Assembly: GCA_036320915.1 (NCBI GenBank)
Contig: JAXBDG010000012.1
Location: 1 to 64,000, forward strand
From: Linnemannia elongata
Taxonomy: Eukaryota; Mortierellomycota; Mortierellomycetes; Mortierellales; Mortierellaceae
Direction: 5' to 3'
DNA length: 64,000 nucleotides
Position numbers and translations under genes: made by a program. Positions 9,962 to 20,000 of the stretch are shown piece after piece. Position 1 is the stretch's first letter, and the number at the start of each line of letters is the position of its first letter. The notes under the pieces were generated by a model. That model did not search any database. It saw nothing but the letters and a program-made list of their open reading frames with translations, and was not told the origin of the DNA.

Positions 9962-10909
9962 CTAGTCCGACTCCTCTCTCTCGTTTCCCTGCTCCTGCTT
10001 CTTGTTCTTGTTGCCGGAGCCGCCGCCAGACTTGTTGCTATTGTTGCCAGCGTTGCCACCCGATACTTGATTGTTGTTCTTCTTCTCCTTGAAGGAAGAG
10101 GACGACTTGTCGGTGGTCTTGTCGTTGTTCGATCCTGAGGACTTCTGCTTCCAGCCGCTTTTACCGCTGCCGCTGTCTTTGCCGGTCCTGTTATCGTTGT
10201 TGGTCGCCTTTGGAGGGGCTGGTGTGGTATACACCGTCCGTATAAGATCCGATGCTGCTTTGCGGGCAGCGACTTCCTCCACCTTGAGGATGGATCCTTC
10301 CTTGGCTGGTTCATGTTTGATTCCCAAAGCGGCATAGTACAGTTTGGAACGCATCTGGCTGATCTTGGCTGCGTCGTTGGCTGCTGCAATCCGTAGTGTG
10401 TTAAGGAACTGGAGCGTTGCTTTGCCCTGTTCCGAATCCTCCCAATTGTTTTCCAGAATGTCGCAGGCGAATGAGTCGTAAAATCTGGTGTGGTGTGCCA
10501 TTCTAGTCTGAACTGATGCGAGGTCAGCATCATGTTTCTTTGCCGCGTTGCTGAGGCTGAACTCTGCGTGGTCAAGGACGGGAGGTGCCTTATAGACCAT
10601 GCCCTCTGTGTAGTGGTAGTCGCTGAGGGCAAAAAGCTTATGATCCTCTGCGAGTGCTGCTGTGTAGAAGTTCTGCTCCATGATAGCGGGGTAGTGTTTA
10701 ACCAGGTCTGCGCCAGGACGAATGGTAGTCGCTTGCGTGGTGCCGATGATGCGCGTGCGAGTGCCGGGGGGAGCGTCGTCGTGTAAGGGAGCAGGGTCGT
10801 GGCCGCGGTTGTTGCTGTGTTCGAGTTGGTCAAGCCGGCCACTGAGCTGTTGAATGACTTGGAGTAGAGTCTCAATTGAGACTGAAGGAGAAGGGGAGGC
10901 ATGGGACAT
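9962..10909 (-). CDS. DIRS gag-like protein
   Basis: A 315-aa product from the ATG at 10909 (MSHASPSPSV). It has a short coiled-coil-like N terminus (LLQVIQQLSGRLDQLEH), a helical middle part, and a low-complexity Ser/Gly/Asn/Lys-rich basic tail from about residue 230, suited to nucleic-acid binding. No zinc knuckle is visible. Its place as first ORF of a DIRS element supports a structural, gag-like role; sequence alone would not identify it. The frame extends upstream to about 10978 without a better start. Confidence 0.7.
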   Translation of the reverse strand: MSHASPSPSVSIETLLQVIQQLSGRLDQLEHSNNRGHDPAPLHDDAPPGTRTRIIGTTQATTIRPGADLVKHYPAIMEQNFYTAALAEDHKLFALSDYHYTEGMVYKAPPVLDHAEFSLSNAAKKHDADLASVQTRMAHHTRFYDSFACDILENNWEDSEQGKATLQFLNTLRIAAANDAAKISQMRSKLYYAALGIKHEPAKEGSILKVEEVAARKAASDLIRTVYTTPAPPKATNNDNRTGKDSGSGKSGWKQKSSGSNNDKTTDKSSSSFKEKKNNNQVSGGNAGNNSNKSGGGSGNKNKKQEQGNEREESD

Positions 10910-10964
10910 GAGAAGAGGATCGATCGGTGAATCCGGGGAGAGTGTTCCGGCCGTGAAAAAAGAA

Positions 10965-11098
10965 AGATAGAGAAGCAAAGATTGCTAGGCTAGAGTCCCT
11001 TTTATCACTTCGTTTTTCATTTTTTTTTTCTGGAGTTTCACGTGACTATATTAAAGAAAGATACACACAGATAGAGTCCCTTGGCAAGGAAGAATAAT
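10965..11098. repeat. DIRS right inverted terminal repeat
   Basis: This is the 5' end of the element in its own orientation. It matches the left repeat in inverse orientation over about 100 bp and ends in GGAAGAATAAT at 11098. It likely holds the promoter for the minus-strand ORFs. Confidence 0.85.
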
Positions 11099-11970
11099 AT
11101 CTTTCCAGCGTCCCTTGATTTTACCTCTCCTACCGAGAGGAAAAGAGAGCTTCAAGAGTTAACCGAGTGGGCAAAAAAAGAAATTCAAGAGGCAAAAGAG
11201 AAAGGCATGGAGACCATGTGTGCGGGGATTTTAATGGTGTAGTGAACCCCTCACTCGATCGGTCGAACGAAAAAAACAAAACACTAACATAGAAAACGGT
11301 CTTCTGGAGTGGTTGGTGGAAAACCAATTCACAAGATAGCTTCCGCGAGCTTCATCCAGAGACCCGCGCTTATTCCTTTCGTGACATTAGCAGATTAGAC
11401 ATGATCTGGCTAGCGGGTGGTCTGAAAGGTGGCCTGACGGAAGCAGGAATGATGCCCTTGGAGGGCGGCATTCACTCGGATCACAAATGCGTTTTTGCAG
11501 AACTAGATGTGCGGGACTCTAGTGACACCAACCCCACTTCATATTCTAGAGCAATATAGCTCTCTAGAACATAAAGTAAAGGTTGACGAAGCCTCAGAGG
11601 AACAATGGGAATCATTTTCTATTCGACTCGAACAGGTCTTGGTTGCAAAAATAACACAGGGATCCACGGGGATCAATATCATGGAAACGGACACATCAAA
11701 TCCAAGGGAAGCCCCGATCCTAGCGGAGAACATGATCGACTTTGCATGGGATAACCTCGCAGCGGCAATCATGGATGTGGCTCTGGAAACCCTCCCTCGG
11801 AAACGAGTGGGGAAACAGAGTATGGCCTATCGTACCAATGTACAAAACTACCGGAGAGGACGCTGCCACGGAGAACTGCTGAGACTATCACACGTTTGGT
11901 TTGTCAATCCCAATTGCCCACCCCAGGGTAAGGAGAGACGACAGATGGCTGCCCATGAAACCATTGCAAT
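11099..11970 (+). pseudogene. Frameshifted endonuclease (EEP) domain and linker of the LINE
   Basis: Motifs of the endonuclease/exonuclease/phosphatase fold are readable only by changing frame: CGDFNGVVNPSLDRS near 11221, then AYSFRDISRLDMIWLAGG and HSDHKCVFAEL to about 11505. Frame changes are needed near 11218 (a G run), 11290, 11333, about 11550 and about 11966, where a duplicated TG separates this part from the RT frame. The first half of the domain is missing. The endonuclease cannot be made as it stands. Confidence 0.8.
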
Positions 11971-14900
11971 GTGTGGAACAAGGTCAAAACAGATTTCCCG
12001 GAGACCAGAATTGCAGAACCACCGGAATTACAAGCTGAGCGCAGTGAATGGGAACAATGGCGCAACACAGTTAAGAACGAGTGGAGCGAGCAGCAACGCA
12101 TCAGACGGAACGAAGAAAGAAAGCAGAAGACCAAAGATATCGCAGAGGCTATTGAGAGGCGCGACATGCGTTTTTCAACCAACACGAAATCTACAATCCA
12201 AAGCATTCTCGAAACAAACCGCAGCCATGCTACGTTAGACCGTGTGCAAATCACGGTTGATGACCGCATATCCATTTCGGACCACCCATCCGATATCCTT
12301 ACGAATGTCCGACTATACTTCGAAAAGTGGCATGGTCCAAGGCAGAGCAAGGGTATCCCCAAAGGTTCTCTTTGGGAGCAGATATACCAGCCAGCTGAAT
12401 ACGTCGAAGCAGAATGGTATGACCACCTGTTAGATGTGCCAAGTGACGCTGAGATAGAACGAGCAGTGAGCGCTGCACCTTCTGGTAAAGCAGCAGGGGC
12501 ATCAAAGGTAACGAAAGAACTGTTGATACATATGGGGGAAATGGCAACACGTCTCTTTTACGGGATAGTGAAAGCTTGTGTCCAATACCAAAAGATACCC
12601 CTGCAGTGGACGGAAGGTGTGATCTTCTGCCTCTCCAAGACCAACCCATGGACGGGAAGCCTTGCCGACGTTCGACCGATCACACTCCTGGAACATGGGC
12701 GAAAAATTCTGTTTTCGATCCTGACAGAACGCCTCTCAACTACCATGCTGGAACACAATATTCTAAAAGGAGCCAACTTCTCGGTATTAAAGGGGACATC
12801 AACAGCAGATCCCATCCACGCTCTTAATGCCGTCATGGAGGACGCGCGACAACACAAGAAGGAGGTCTGGGTCTTACTCCAGGATATGCGTCGGTGCTAC
12901 GATTCGGTCAACTGCCATGAGGGGGGGATGCTAGCCCTGGCCCTCCAACGCTTGAAGGTGCCAGAAAGCTGTCAGAACCTGCTGTTGTTTATTACCAAGA
13001 ACAAAAGCAACCGAGTGATTACCAGTTATGGATTGACCGACAAGTACAAACCGATGTGCGGTCTAGACCAAGGCGGCGTGGAATGTCCACTCCTGTGGAG
13101 GATAGCATACGACCCCCTACTGTGTGCCATCGACTCATTGGGAATGGGGTACACAATGTCGACACCGCCGGCCCCGGGAAAGGCGCCACCCATGGTTTCG
13201 GACTTGGCCTTCGTGGACGATACCAGCCTCGTGGGACCAGGACACACAGAACTCACAAGGATGACCGACGTCGGCACGGAGTTCTTTGGGATGCACGGCA
13301 TCGAGATCAACGGCAAGAAAACAGAATTACTAGCAATCAACCCAACACACATCGACAACATCAACTATGGAGGAAGTTCGATTCAGCCACAGGTGGCAAG
13401 CAAAGCGTCGAGAGTCCTAGGGGTGTGGCTTGCAGCGGATGGATCGGCCAAAACAACAGCTGCTATGGCAATGGAGGAAACGGAGACGGTATGCGAGATC
13501 CTGCTCAGGAAATCGGTCACCGATAAACAGTGTATTTATATCATCAACGCGGTTCTTATCCCAAGGCTGCTCTACCGGATGACAGCGCAGATCCCAACAT
13601 GGACAGTCATAGAACGCATCTCCAAGAAATACAGGACGGTCGTGCGACAAAAACTCGGTTTACCCAGCTCAACACCAGCCAGTATATTGCACCACACAAG
13701 GCTGTACGGACTACGGGACCTCAAGGACGCTCTCGCCGAACAACACGTCAGCACATTGCATCTGAGAAGCACCCAGAAAGGGCTCATAGGAGACCTAACC
13801 CATTGCCGACTTCAAGACCTGCAAAGGGCGGCAAGACTGCGGGAATCCCCACTTTCCAATCCGGCCATCGCCAGCAAGTACACCCAACACAACCTCATCG
13901 CCAGAGTGTGCCAGCTAATGGTGGAACGAGACGTCAATCTATGCGATGTGAGCGCAAAGGAGGGCGAACGAGTGCTGTTGTCAAAGGTACTGACACCTGA
14001 GATATACGTGAAGCACAGCAAGTGGATGGAGAGGGACAAGGTCTTTTACCTGGAGGATATAATCAACGAGGATCGGAGTCACACCAGACCGTGGAAAGAA
14101 GTTGCGCGTACACATGGGATCAAAGGAGACAGAGTATGGTTTGCAGCGGTGTGTCAGGCCATTTCAGAGTTCCCGCAGATCGAGATGAATCGTGTGGGGG
14201 AGCGCGAGGAGGAGAACCAGGGGCACGCTTGCGAAACACAGGAAGATGCCGAGGAGGAAGAGGTCGTCTTGTGGGAGTTCGGAAGCGAAGATGAGGAGGA
14301 GCCGCCGATGGAACAACAACAACAAAATCAACAAGAAAAAGACAACAACAGAGAAAAGAACGGAAAAAGAAAAGAAGACGGCAGCGATCAAGAGGTGATA
14401 AGAGGTAGGGAAAGGGCGGTTGCGATAAGCGACGACAGCCACGGTCCATTGGAGCATCGCTGTCGAAGCCAAGAAAAAGAACAAGAACAAGAACAAGAAA
14501 AAGAAAAAGAAAAAGAAAAAGAAAAGGACCTACAAGAGGGTATTTTGGGTTCGGTTTCTTCCTCGTCACTTTCAGATTTGAATTCCCCTTTCTTAATTTC
14601 TTCACCCCTTACTTTTTGTATGCCCAATATATTCTTTCCCACTCACAACTCGTCAGCACAATCCGAACACACACAACCCTCCCTTTTTGTTTCTTCACAG
14701 TCAACCCAACCCCCAATTGTAGATTTAGATTCCCCCTCTTTTTCTTCTTCCTTCTCTTTTTCGTCACCCCTTTCACTGCCAGCAACACAACCAACCACAC
14801 AACCAGCAACACAACCAACCACACAAAACAGAACACCAGAAACAACACGCACCATCGACTTACTACAGCAAACGCCAGAAAAACCCAGAATCCCATGGAC

Positions 14901-16878
14901 CCCACCCAAGGCGACAGGAGACAAAGCAGTGGACAGGGCGAACTTGAGGGCGTTCAGGGAGAGACGCAATCAGATTATTGACCGTCACACAAAGATTCGA
15001 CGAGAGAAGGAGGTCAGAGACAAATTCAGACAACAGGCAGCAAAGGAGGCCGCAGAGGAGGAGAAGCGTCGAAAGAAGACCGAGAAACAGGCTGAGCTAG
15101 ACAGGCGGAGACAGGAGTTAGAGCGAGCGCTCCCGCCCAAGCGGAGACTAATGCGCGCGGTAAAGGCTCGGCTAAAGGAAGTGGAGGCGGAGGCTTACCC
15201 GCTGCTCATTGCCATCAAGGAACGGATACAACATCATACGGCAAGCAATACACCGAAACACAGCTACAACCACATTAACATGGACGAGGCCACACAGGCG
15301 GCCATGGAGGAACAGAGGAAACACACACAGCCAGGAGTACGATATATTTATTCGGACGGATCAATGGTCAACCTTGGGAAGGCCAAGTGCTCGATGGCTT
15401 TCGCGGTGGCAGGAGAACAGCAACCGGTCATACAAGGAACAGTCAAAGGATTCGCATCATCCATCAAGCCTGAACTCATGGGGCTCATAGCAGGCATCAT
15501 CGCGACACCACAAGACCAGGACGTGTGCATCCGATCCGACAATCAAAAGGTGGTCAAGATGTTCAATGACATTGTCGTCAACAGGAGGAGAGCGTCGGTG
15601 AGGGCCAAACTGAGGTGCGATTACGCGGTGGAATGGGCAATAGTAGCGCGGATATGCAGCGAGCGGACAGGATCCACAACCGTCGAATGGGTCAAGGGAC
15701 ATCGCGGCGACAAGTGGAATGAGGCAGCAGACAAAGCGGCCAAGGAGGCCCAGGCGTTGGTAGGAAAAGAGTGGGAGGTCAGAGCGGAGGATCAGGACGA
15801 CCTGCGTTACATAGCAAAAATGGCCGGCACTACACTCGAGATCGACACCAGACAGGCCCTGAAGATGCAGACAACCAGACGGTGGCACCAGACATGGAGA
15901 TCACTCAAGAGGCACAAGAGGTCGATCCAGGACTATGAAGGCACAGACTGGCTCGGTACTCTTGCTATTATCCACAACAACAAACCAGTACACACATTCT
16001 TCAGTTCGCAGCAGGACACACGACTACGCAGCCACAGGATAAAGAAAATCCATGGCATGCTACCAACAATGGACGCCCTTCATGCCCGACGACCAGACCT
16101 GTACAAAAACGATCAGTGCCGACAGTGTCATGCGACGACGGAGGACAATGAGCACGTATGGTTATGCCCAGAGAGCAAGGAGGCCCACGATGAAATCTGG
16201 AAGGACGGACTCGGGAGGATCGACTTCTGGGGAGAGATTGCCACGAAACACTACAACAGAGAGAGGAAGAAGAAAAGGAAGGAGGGAGAAACAGAGCCCA
16301 AGGAGATCGGGTGGGTAGCGACGAGCGGCAGAGCATGCAAAGCGGCACTGAGGAGGATCATCCAATGGCCAAGCACGGAGGACCGTAATGAAGGATACAC
16401 GGGCGATGAGAAGTGGACGGTCTGCCACATACTCAGAGGACTCGTACCCAAGGCTCTTGCCACGGAGTGGGCCAAAGTCTTCAAGGAGATGCCCAAGAGC
16501 GTTGCAGAACACGTCAGCCGACTATTTTGCAAGTACATCGAGAAGGAGGGCCGAGAAAAAATATGGAAACCGCGATGCGAGAGAACCGTCGAATGGGAGA
16601 AACAGCAGGGTATCACAGAAAGACGGAAGCACAAACCCCCGGAGGAGCGGCCCAGGTCCCAATGGCAACAAATATATGGACGGAAACCCCGAGCGAATGA
16701 ATGCGAGTGCGGGCGGCCTCTGGCGGAGCACGAGGAGGGACGATGCCCTGGCGTTCAGAATGATACACATGCAGCCGACCGAGCGGTGATCGAGGCCTTA
16801 CTAGGCCGGAGGAGAATGGATATTATGGAAAAAAGAGGAGCGATGACAGTTAAAGAGTTCGAGACGGAAGACACCTAG
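11971..16878 (+). CDS. LINE reverse transcriptase / RNase H polyprotein
   Basis: A continuous frame of 1635 codons that opens with GTG TGG; no natural start is evident because the upstream part is frameshifted. RT spans about residues 150-470, with ADVRPITLLEHGRKIL, the GLDQGGVECPLLWRIAY block and the active site LAFVDDTSLVG at about residue 413. A very acidic, Gln- and Lys/Glu-rich linker (about 730-860) and a Ser/Thr/Pro-rich stretch follow. RNase H lies at about 1122-1270 (YIYSDGSMVNLGKAK, SDNQKVVKMF, VEWVKGHRGDKWNEAADKA). A CxxC-H-C motif (CRQCHATTEDNEHVWLC) is near 1383 and a second Cys/His cluster (CECGRPLAEHEEGRC) near 1580. Product role: target-primed reverse transcription and RNA removal. 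Confidence 0.85.
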   Translation: MWNKVKTDFPETRIAEPPELQAERSEWEQWRNTVKNEWSEQQRIRRNEERKQKTKDIAEAIERRDMRFSTNTKSTIQSILETNRSHATLDRVQITVDDRISISDHPSDILTNVRLYFEKWHGPRQSKGIPKGSLWEQIYQPAEYVEAEWYDHLLDVPSDAEIERAVSAAPSGKAAGASKVTKELLIHMGEMATRLFYGIVKACVQYQKIPLQWTEGVIFCLSKTNPWTGSLADVRPITLLEHGRKILFSILTERLSTTMLEHNILKGANFSVLKGTSTADPIHALNAVMEDARQHKKEVWVLLQDMRRCYDSVNCHEGGMLALALQRLKVPESCQNLLLFITKNKSNRVITSYGLTDKYKPMCGLDQGGVECPLLWRIAYDPLLCAIDSLGMGYTMSTPPAPGKAPPMVSDLAFVDDTSLVGPGHTELTRMTDVGTEFFGMHGIEINGKKTELLAINPTHIDNINYGGSSIQPQVASKASRVLGVWLAADGSAKTTAAMAMEETETVCEILLRKSVTDKQCIYIINAVLIPRLLYRMTAQIPTWTVIERISKKYRTVVRQKLGLPSSTPASILHHTRLYGLRDLKDALAEQHVSTLHLRSTQKGLIGDLTHCRLQDLQRAARLRESPLSNPAIASKYTQHNLIARVCQLMVERDVNLCDVSAKEGERVLLSKVLTPEIYVKHSKWMERDKVFYLEDIINEDRSHTRPWKEVARTHGIKGDRVWFAAVCQAISEFPQIEMNRVGEREEENQGHACETQEDAEEEEVVLWEFGSEDEEEPPMEQQQQNQQEKDNNREKNGKRKEDGSDQEVIRGRERAVAISDDSHGPLEHRCRSQEKEQEQEQEKEKEKEKEKDLQEGILGSVSSSSLSDLNSPFLISSPLTFCMPNIFFPTHNSSAQSEHTQPSLFVSSQSTQPPIVDLDSPSFSSSFSFSSPLSLPATQPTTQPATQPTTQNRTPETTRTIDLLQQTPEKPRIPWTPPKATGDKAVDRANLRAFRERRNQIIDRHTKIRREKEVRDKFRQQAAKEAAEEEKRRKKTEKQAELDRRRQELERALPPKRRLMRAVKARLKEVEAEAYPLLIAIKERIQHHTASNTPKHSYNHINMDEATQAAMEEQRKHTQPGVRYIYSDGSMVNLGKAKCSMAFAVAGEQQPVIQGTVKGFASSIKPELMGLIAGIIATPQDQDVCIRSDNQKVVKMFNDIVVNRRRASVRAKLRCDYAVEWAIVARICSERTGSTTVEWVKGHRGDKWNEAADKAAKEAQALVGKEWEVRAEDQDDLRYIAKMAGTTLEIDTRQALKMQTTRRWHQTWRSLKRHKRSIQDYEGTDWLGTLAIIHNNKPVHTFFSSQQDTRLRSHRIKKIHGMLPTMDALHARRPDLYKNDQCRQCHATTEDNEHVWLCPESKEAHDEIWKDGLGRIDFWGEIATKHYNRERKKKRKEGETEPKEIGWVATSGRACKAALRRIIQWPSTEDRNEGYTGDEKWTVCHILRGLVPKALATEWAKVFKEMPKSVAEHVSRLFCKYIEKEGREKIWKPRCERTVEWEKQQGITERRKHKPPEERPRSQWQQIYGRKPRANECECGRPLAEHEEGRCPGVQNDTHAADRAVIEALLGRRRMDIMEKRGAMTVKEFETEDT

Positions 16879-17044
16879 TCTTACCCCTTGAACCGCCCCC
16901 GAAGGGCAGCAAGGGTCATCCGGAGGTATGCGCAGGTGCGCCTGGCGCAGATTACGGATTGTGTTTCCTCGGTTTTGCGCAGTACACTTTATCTATTCTG
17001 CTTTGCTATAACGACGTAGAATACCGTGCTCGCATGAGCTACAC

Positions 17045-20000
17045 TTAGACTTCCGTTTTCGGATTAAAACTTTGACGTTCCAAAAAAAAAAATAAGGGGT
17101 CCTTAAAAATGTCGATGGCCACCATCGAGTTGGTCCTGAGTGCCTCAGCCAGTGCCTTGGCTCCGTTGTCTCCGATCGAGTTGCTCATCATGTTCAAAGT
17201 GGTCAGGGTCTTGTTGGTCATGAGTGCCTCAGCCAGCGCCTTGGCTCCGTCGGATCCGATCTTGCTTCCGAACATTGAGGCAGTCAAGTTCAAAGTGGTC
17301 AGGGTCTTGTTGGTCTTGAGTGCCTCAGCCAGTGCCTTGGCTCCGTTGTCTCCGATCGAGTTGCTCATCAAGTTCAAAGTGGTCAGGGTCTTGTTGGTCT
17401 TGAGTGCCTCAGCCAGCGCCTTGGCTCCGTCGTCTCCGATCGAGTTGCCCATCAAGTTCAAAGTGGTCAGGGTCTTGTTGGTCATGAGTGCCTCAGCCAA
17501 CGCCATGGCTCCGTAGGATCCGATCGAGTTGAGCCTCAAGTTCAAAGTGATTAGGGTCGAGTTGGTCTTGAGTACCTCAGCCAGCGCCATGGCTCCGCTG
17601 GATCGGATCGAATTGCCCATCAAGTTCAACGTGGTCAGGGTCGAGTTAGTCTTGAATGCCTCAGCCAGTGCCTTGGTTCCGTCGTCTCCGATCGAGTTCC
17701 TCTCCAAGTTCAAAGTAGTTAGGGTCGAGTTGATCTTAAATGCCGTAGCCAGCGCCTTGGCTCCGTCGTCTTCGATCGAGTTACTCTCCAAGTTCAAAGT
17801 GGTCAGGTTCTTGCTGGTCTTGAGTGCATCAGCCAGCGCCTTGGCTCCGTTATCTCTGATTGAGCTATGCCGCAAGTTCAAAGTAGTCAGGGTCGAATTG
17901 ATCTTAAATGCCTTAGCCAGCGCCTTGGCTCCGTCGTCTCCGATCGAGTTACTCTCCAAGTTCAAAGTGGTCAGGGTCGAGTTGGTCATGAGTGCCTCAG
18001 CCAGAGCCATGGCGCCATTGGATCCGATCGAGTTGCCCACCATGTTCAAAGTGGTTAGGGTCTTATTGGTCTTGAGTGCCTCAGCTAGCGCCATGGCTCC
18101 GTAGGATCCAATCGAGTTAAGCCTCAAGTTCAAAGTGGTCAGGGTCTTATTGGTCTTGAGTGCCTCAGCCAGCGCCATGGCTCCGTCGTCTCCGATCGAG
18201 TTATTCTCCAAGTTCAAAGTGGTCAGGGTCGAGTTAGTCTTGAGTGCATCGGTCAGCGCCTTGGCTCCGTCGTCTCCGACCGAGTTCCTCTCCAAGTTTA
18301 AAGTAGTTAGGGTCGAGTTGATCTTAAATGCCGTAGCCAGCGCCTTGGCTCCGTCATCTCCGATCGAGTTACTCTCCAAGTTCAAAGTGGTCAGGTTCTT
18401 GCTGGTCTTGAGTGCCTCAGCCAGCGCCTTGGCTCCGTCGGATCCAATCGAGTTGCCCACCAGGTTCAAAGTGGTCAGAGTCTTGTTAGTCTTGAGTGCC
18501 TCAGCCAGCGCCATGGCTCCGTAGGATCCGATCGAGTTGAGCCTCAAGTTCAAAGTGGTCAGGGCCTTGTTGGTCTTGAGTGCCTCAGCCAGCGCCTTGG
18601 CTCCGTCGAATCCGATCAAGTTATTCTCCAAGTTCAAAGTGGTCAGGGTCGAGTTAGTCTTGAGTGCCTCTGCTAGTAGTCCAAACTCCTTTCCTCCGAT
18701 CCTCCCAGATGCCAGCTCATAGGACATCTTGCAGGCATGAGTTGATTTTTTTGGTGGAAACCCAAGAAACTTGATTAGTTCCTTTGCAACAACAATATGA
18801 AGTACTTTCATATTAGGAAGATCTCTGATGCGGAAAATGACATCATATTGCGTGGATGTCGGTAGTAGTTTGCTGGCGAGGCTCGTCCGATATTGTTGAA
18901 GATCAAGTCGAAGAATCGATACTCTTGATGTCTTGAGTGCTTCCTTCAGTGCTTCAAGATCGCTTGAAGTACAGGCCCAGTGCAAGCCGATATTGAGCTC
19001 GTAGACAGATCTCGCCTTTCCCAGTGCCGAAAAGAAATGCTCTGACAATGCTCTTGACTGAAGTCTCACGTCAACCCTACCGACGTTTTCAATAAACGAT
19101 CCTCCAACGGAATCCAACACGCGTAGGAACGCCTTGGCCGAGTTTTCTAGATAGTTCATTCGGTAGTGGTCAATGCAAACCCATTTGACATGTCCTTCGT
19201 CCGTAACGGTTCTGTACAGGTTCCCCAGCACGTTATTGCCGTCCTTGTCCTTCAGAAAGGTGTCCAGCTTGCGTAGATCGGCGCCTTCTAATGCCTCCTT
19301 CTTTTCTATCTGCTCAGCAAACTCGTCAACAGCCTCGCCTTCGTTCACAGAGACTTTTTCCATCCAGTCTATGACATGATCCATTCCAGGCTCGATATTA
19401 TCCCTCAACTGTTGTAGACCGGCGGTGGCTTGATCGACGGCATCCGACCTGACCAGGTGAGCGATAGCTGGTACAACAACTCCGGCAACCGAAACACCGA
19501 ACTTAAGCATCTTGAGGATAGTGAGGATATAAGGGCCGTATTGCTGAAAGAACTCTGAGGGTCGGACGATCTCGTAGCCTTCATGCTTAGCAAAATGGAT
19601 ATCATGAGGGATCTCGGTCTTACTACTGGTCGACTTGGTGTGTTCTCCGCACTCGCATAAAAAGTAGAGACGGAACGTGTTCGAGAAGGGATTGACGGCA
19701 TCCCAGACTGAAGGGTCTTGAGGAAGGACAACAAACAAACGAGGGATCGGGTACTCGTGGAGTTCGTACGTCTGAGTCAGGACGGCCTGGACGCGAGACT
19801 GAAGCACACACAACTGACCGAGGGCATGGATCTGCAACTGCTTTATCTCCCTATGGTGATCAAGGGCCAGCTGTTTCATCTCCTTTTGCTGATCAAGGGC
19901 TTGCTTCTGGAGCTGGTTCATCTTTTCTTGCTTGACGTCAGACACTTTTTGCAGCTGGTTCAACTCTTCTTGCAACTGTTCCATCCTTTCCTGCCGAATT

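Larger units (their letters stand above)
6812..11098 (-). mobile_element. DIRS-type retrotransposon, full length
   Basis: A 4.29-kb element transcribed from right to left: inverted terminal repeats at both ends, gag-like ORF, RT/RNase H ORF, tyrosine recombinase ORF and an internal complementary region next to the left repeat. This is the diagnostic layout of DIRS1-group elements, which integrate through a circular intermediate with a tyrosine recombinase and make no target duplication; none is seen. All three ORFs are open, so the copy may be active or recent. The termini were set from the junction GGAAGAATAAT|GGTTGGCG that the internal region preserves. Confidence 0.9.
11099..17040 (+). mobile_element. 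LINE-type (non-LTR) retrotransposon, 5'-truncated, with broken endonuclease
   Basis: Reading left to right: remains of an apurinic-type endonuclease, reverse transcriptase, a long charged linker, RNase H and terminal zinc-binding motifs, then a 3' UTR of about 160 bp (16879-17040). The endonuclease-RT-RNase H order is seen in Tad/I-like fungal LINEs. The element begins exactly at the DIRS border, inside the endonuclease, and its 5' part is not found on the other side of the DIRS. No poly-A tail or target duplication was found. Confidence 0.85.

Noticed and set aside
8110..10902. Reading the recombinase frame upstream of about 8110 as a real N-terminal protein
   Set aside because: The text (Thr/Ser/Arg-rich) has no domain and lies opposite clear RT and gag codons in another frame; kept only as a finding.
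17109..18722. Plus-strand open frames across the LRR array
   Set aside because: They are the antisense of the 28-residue repeats and repeat with the same period; the minus strand carries the recognisable LRR consensus.
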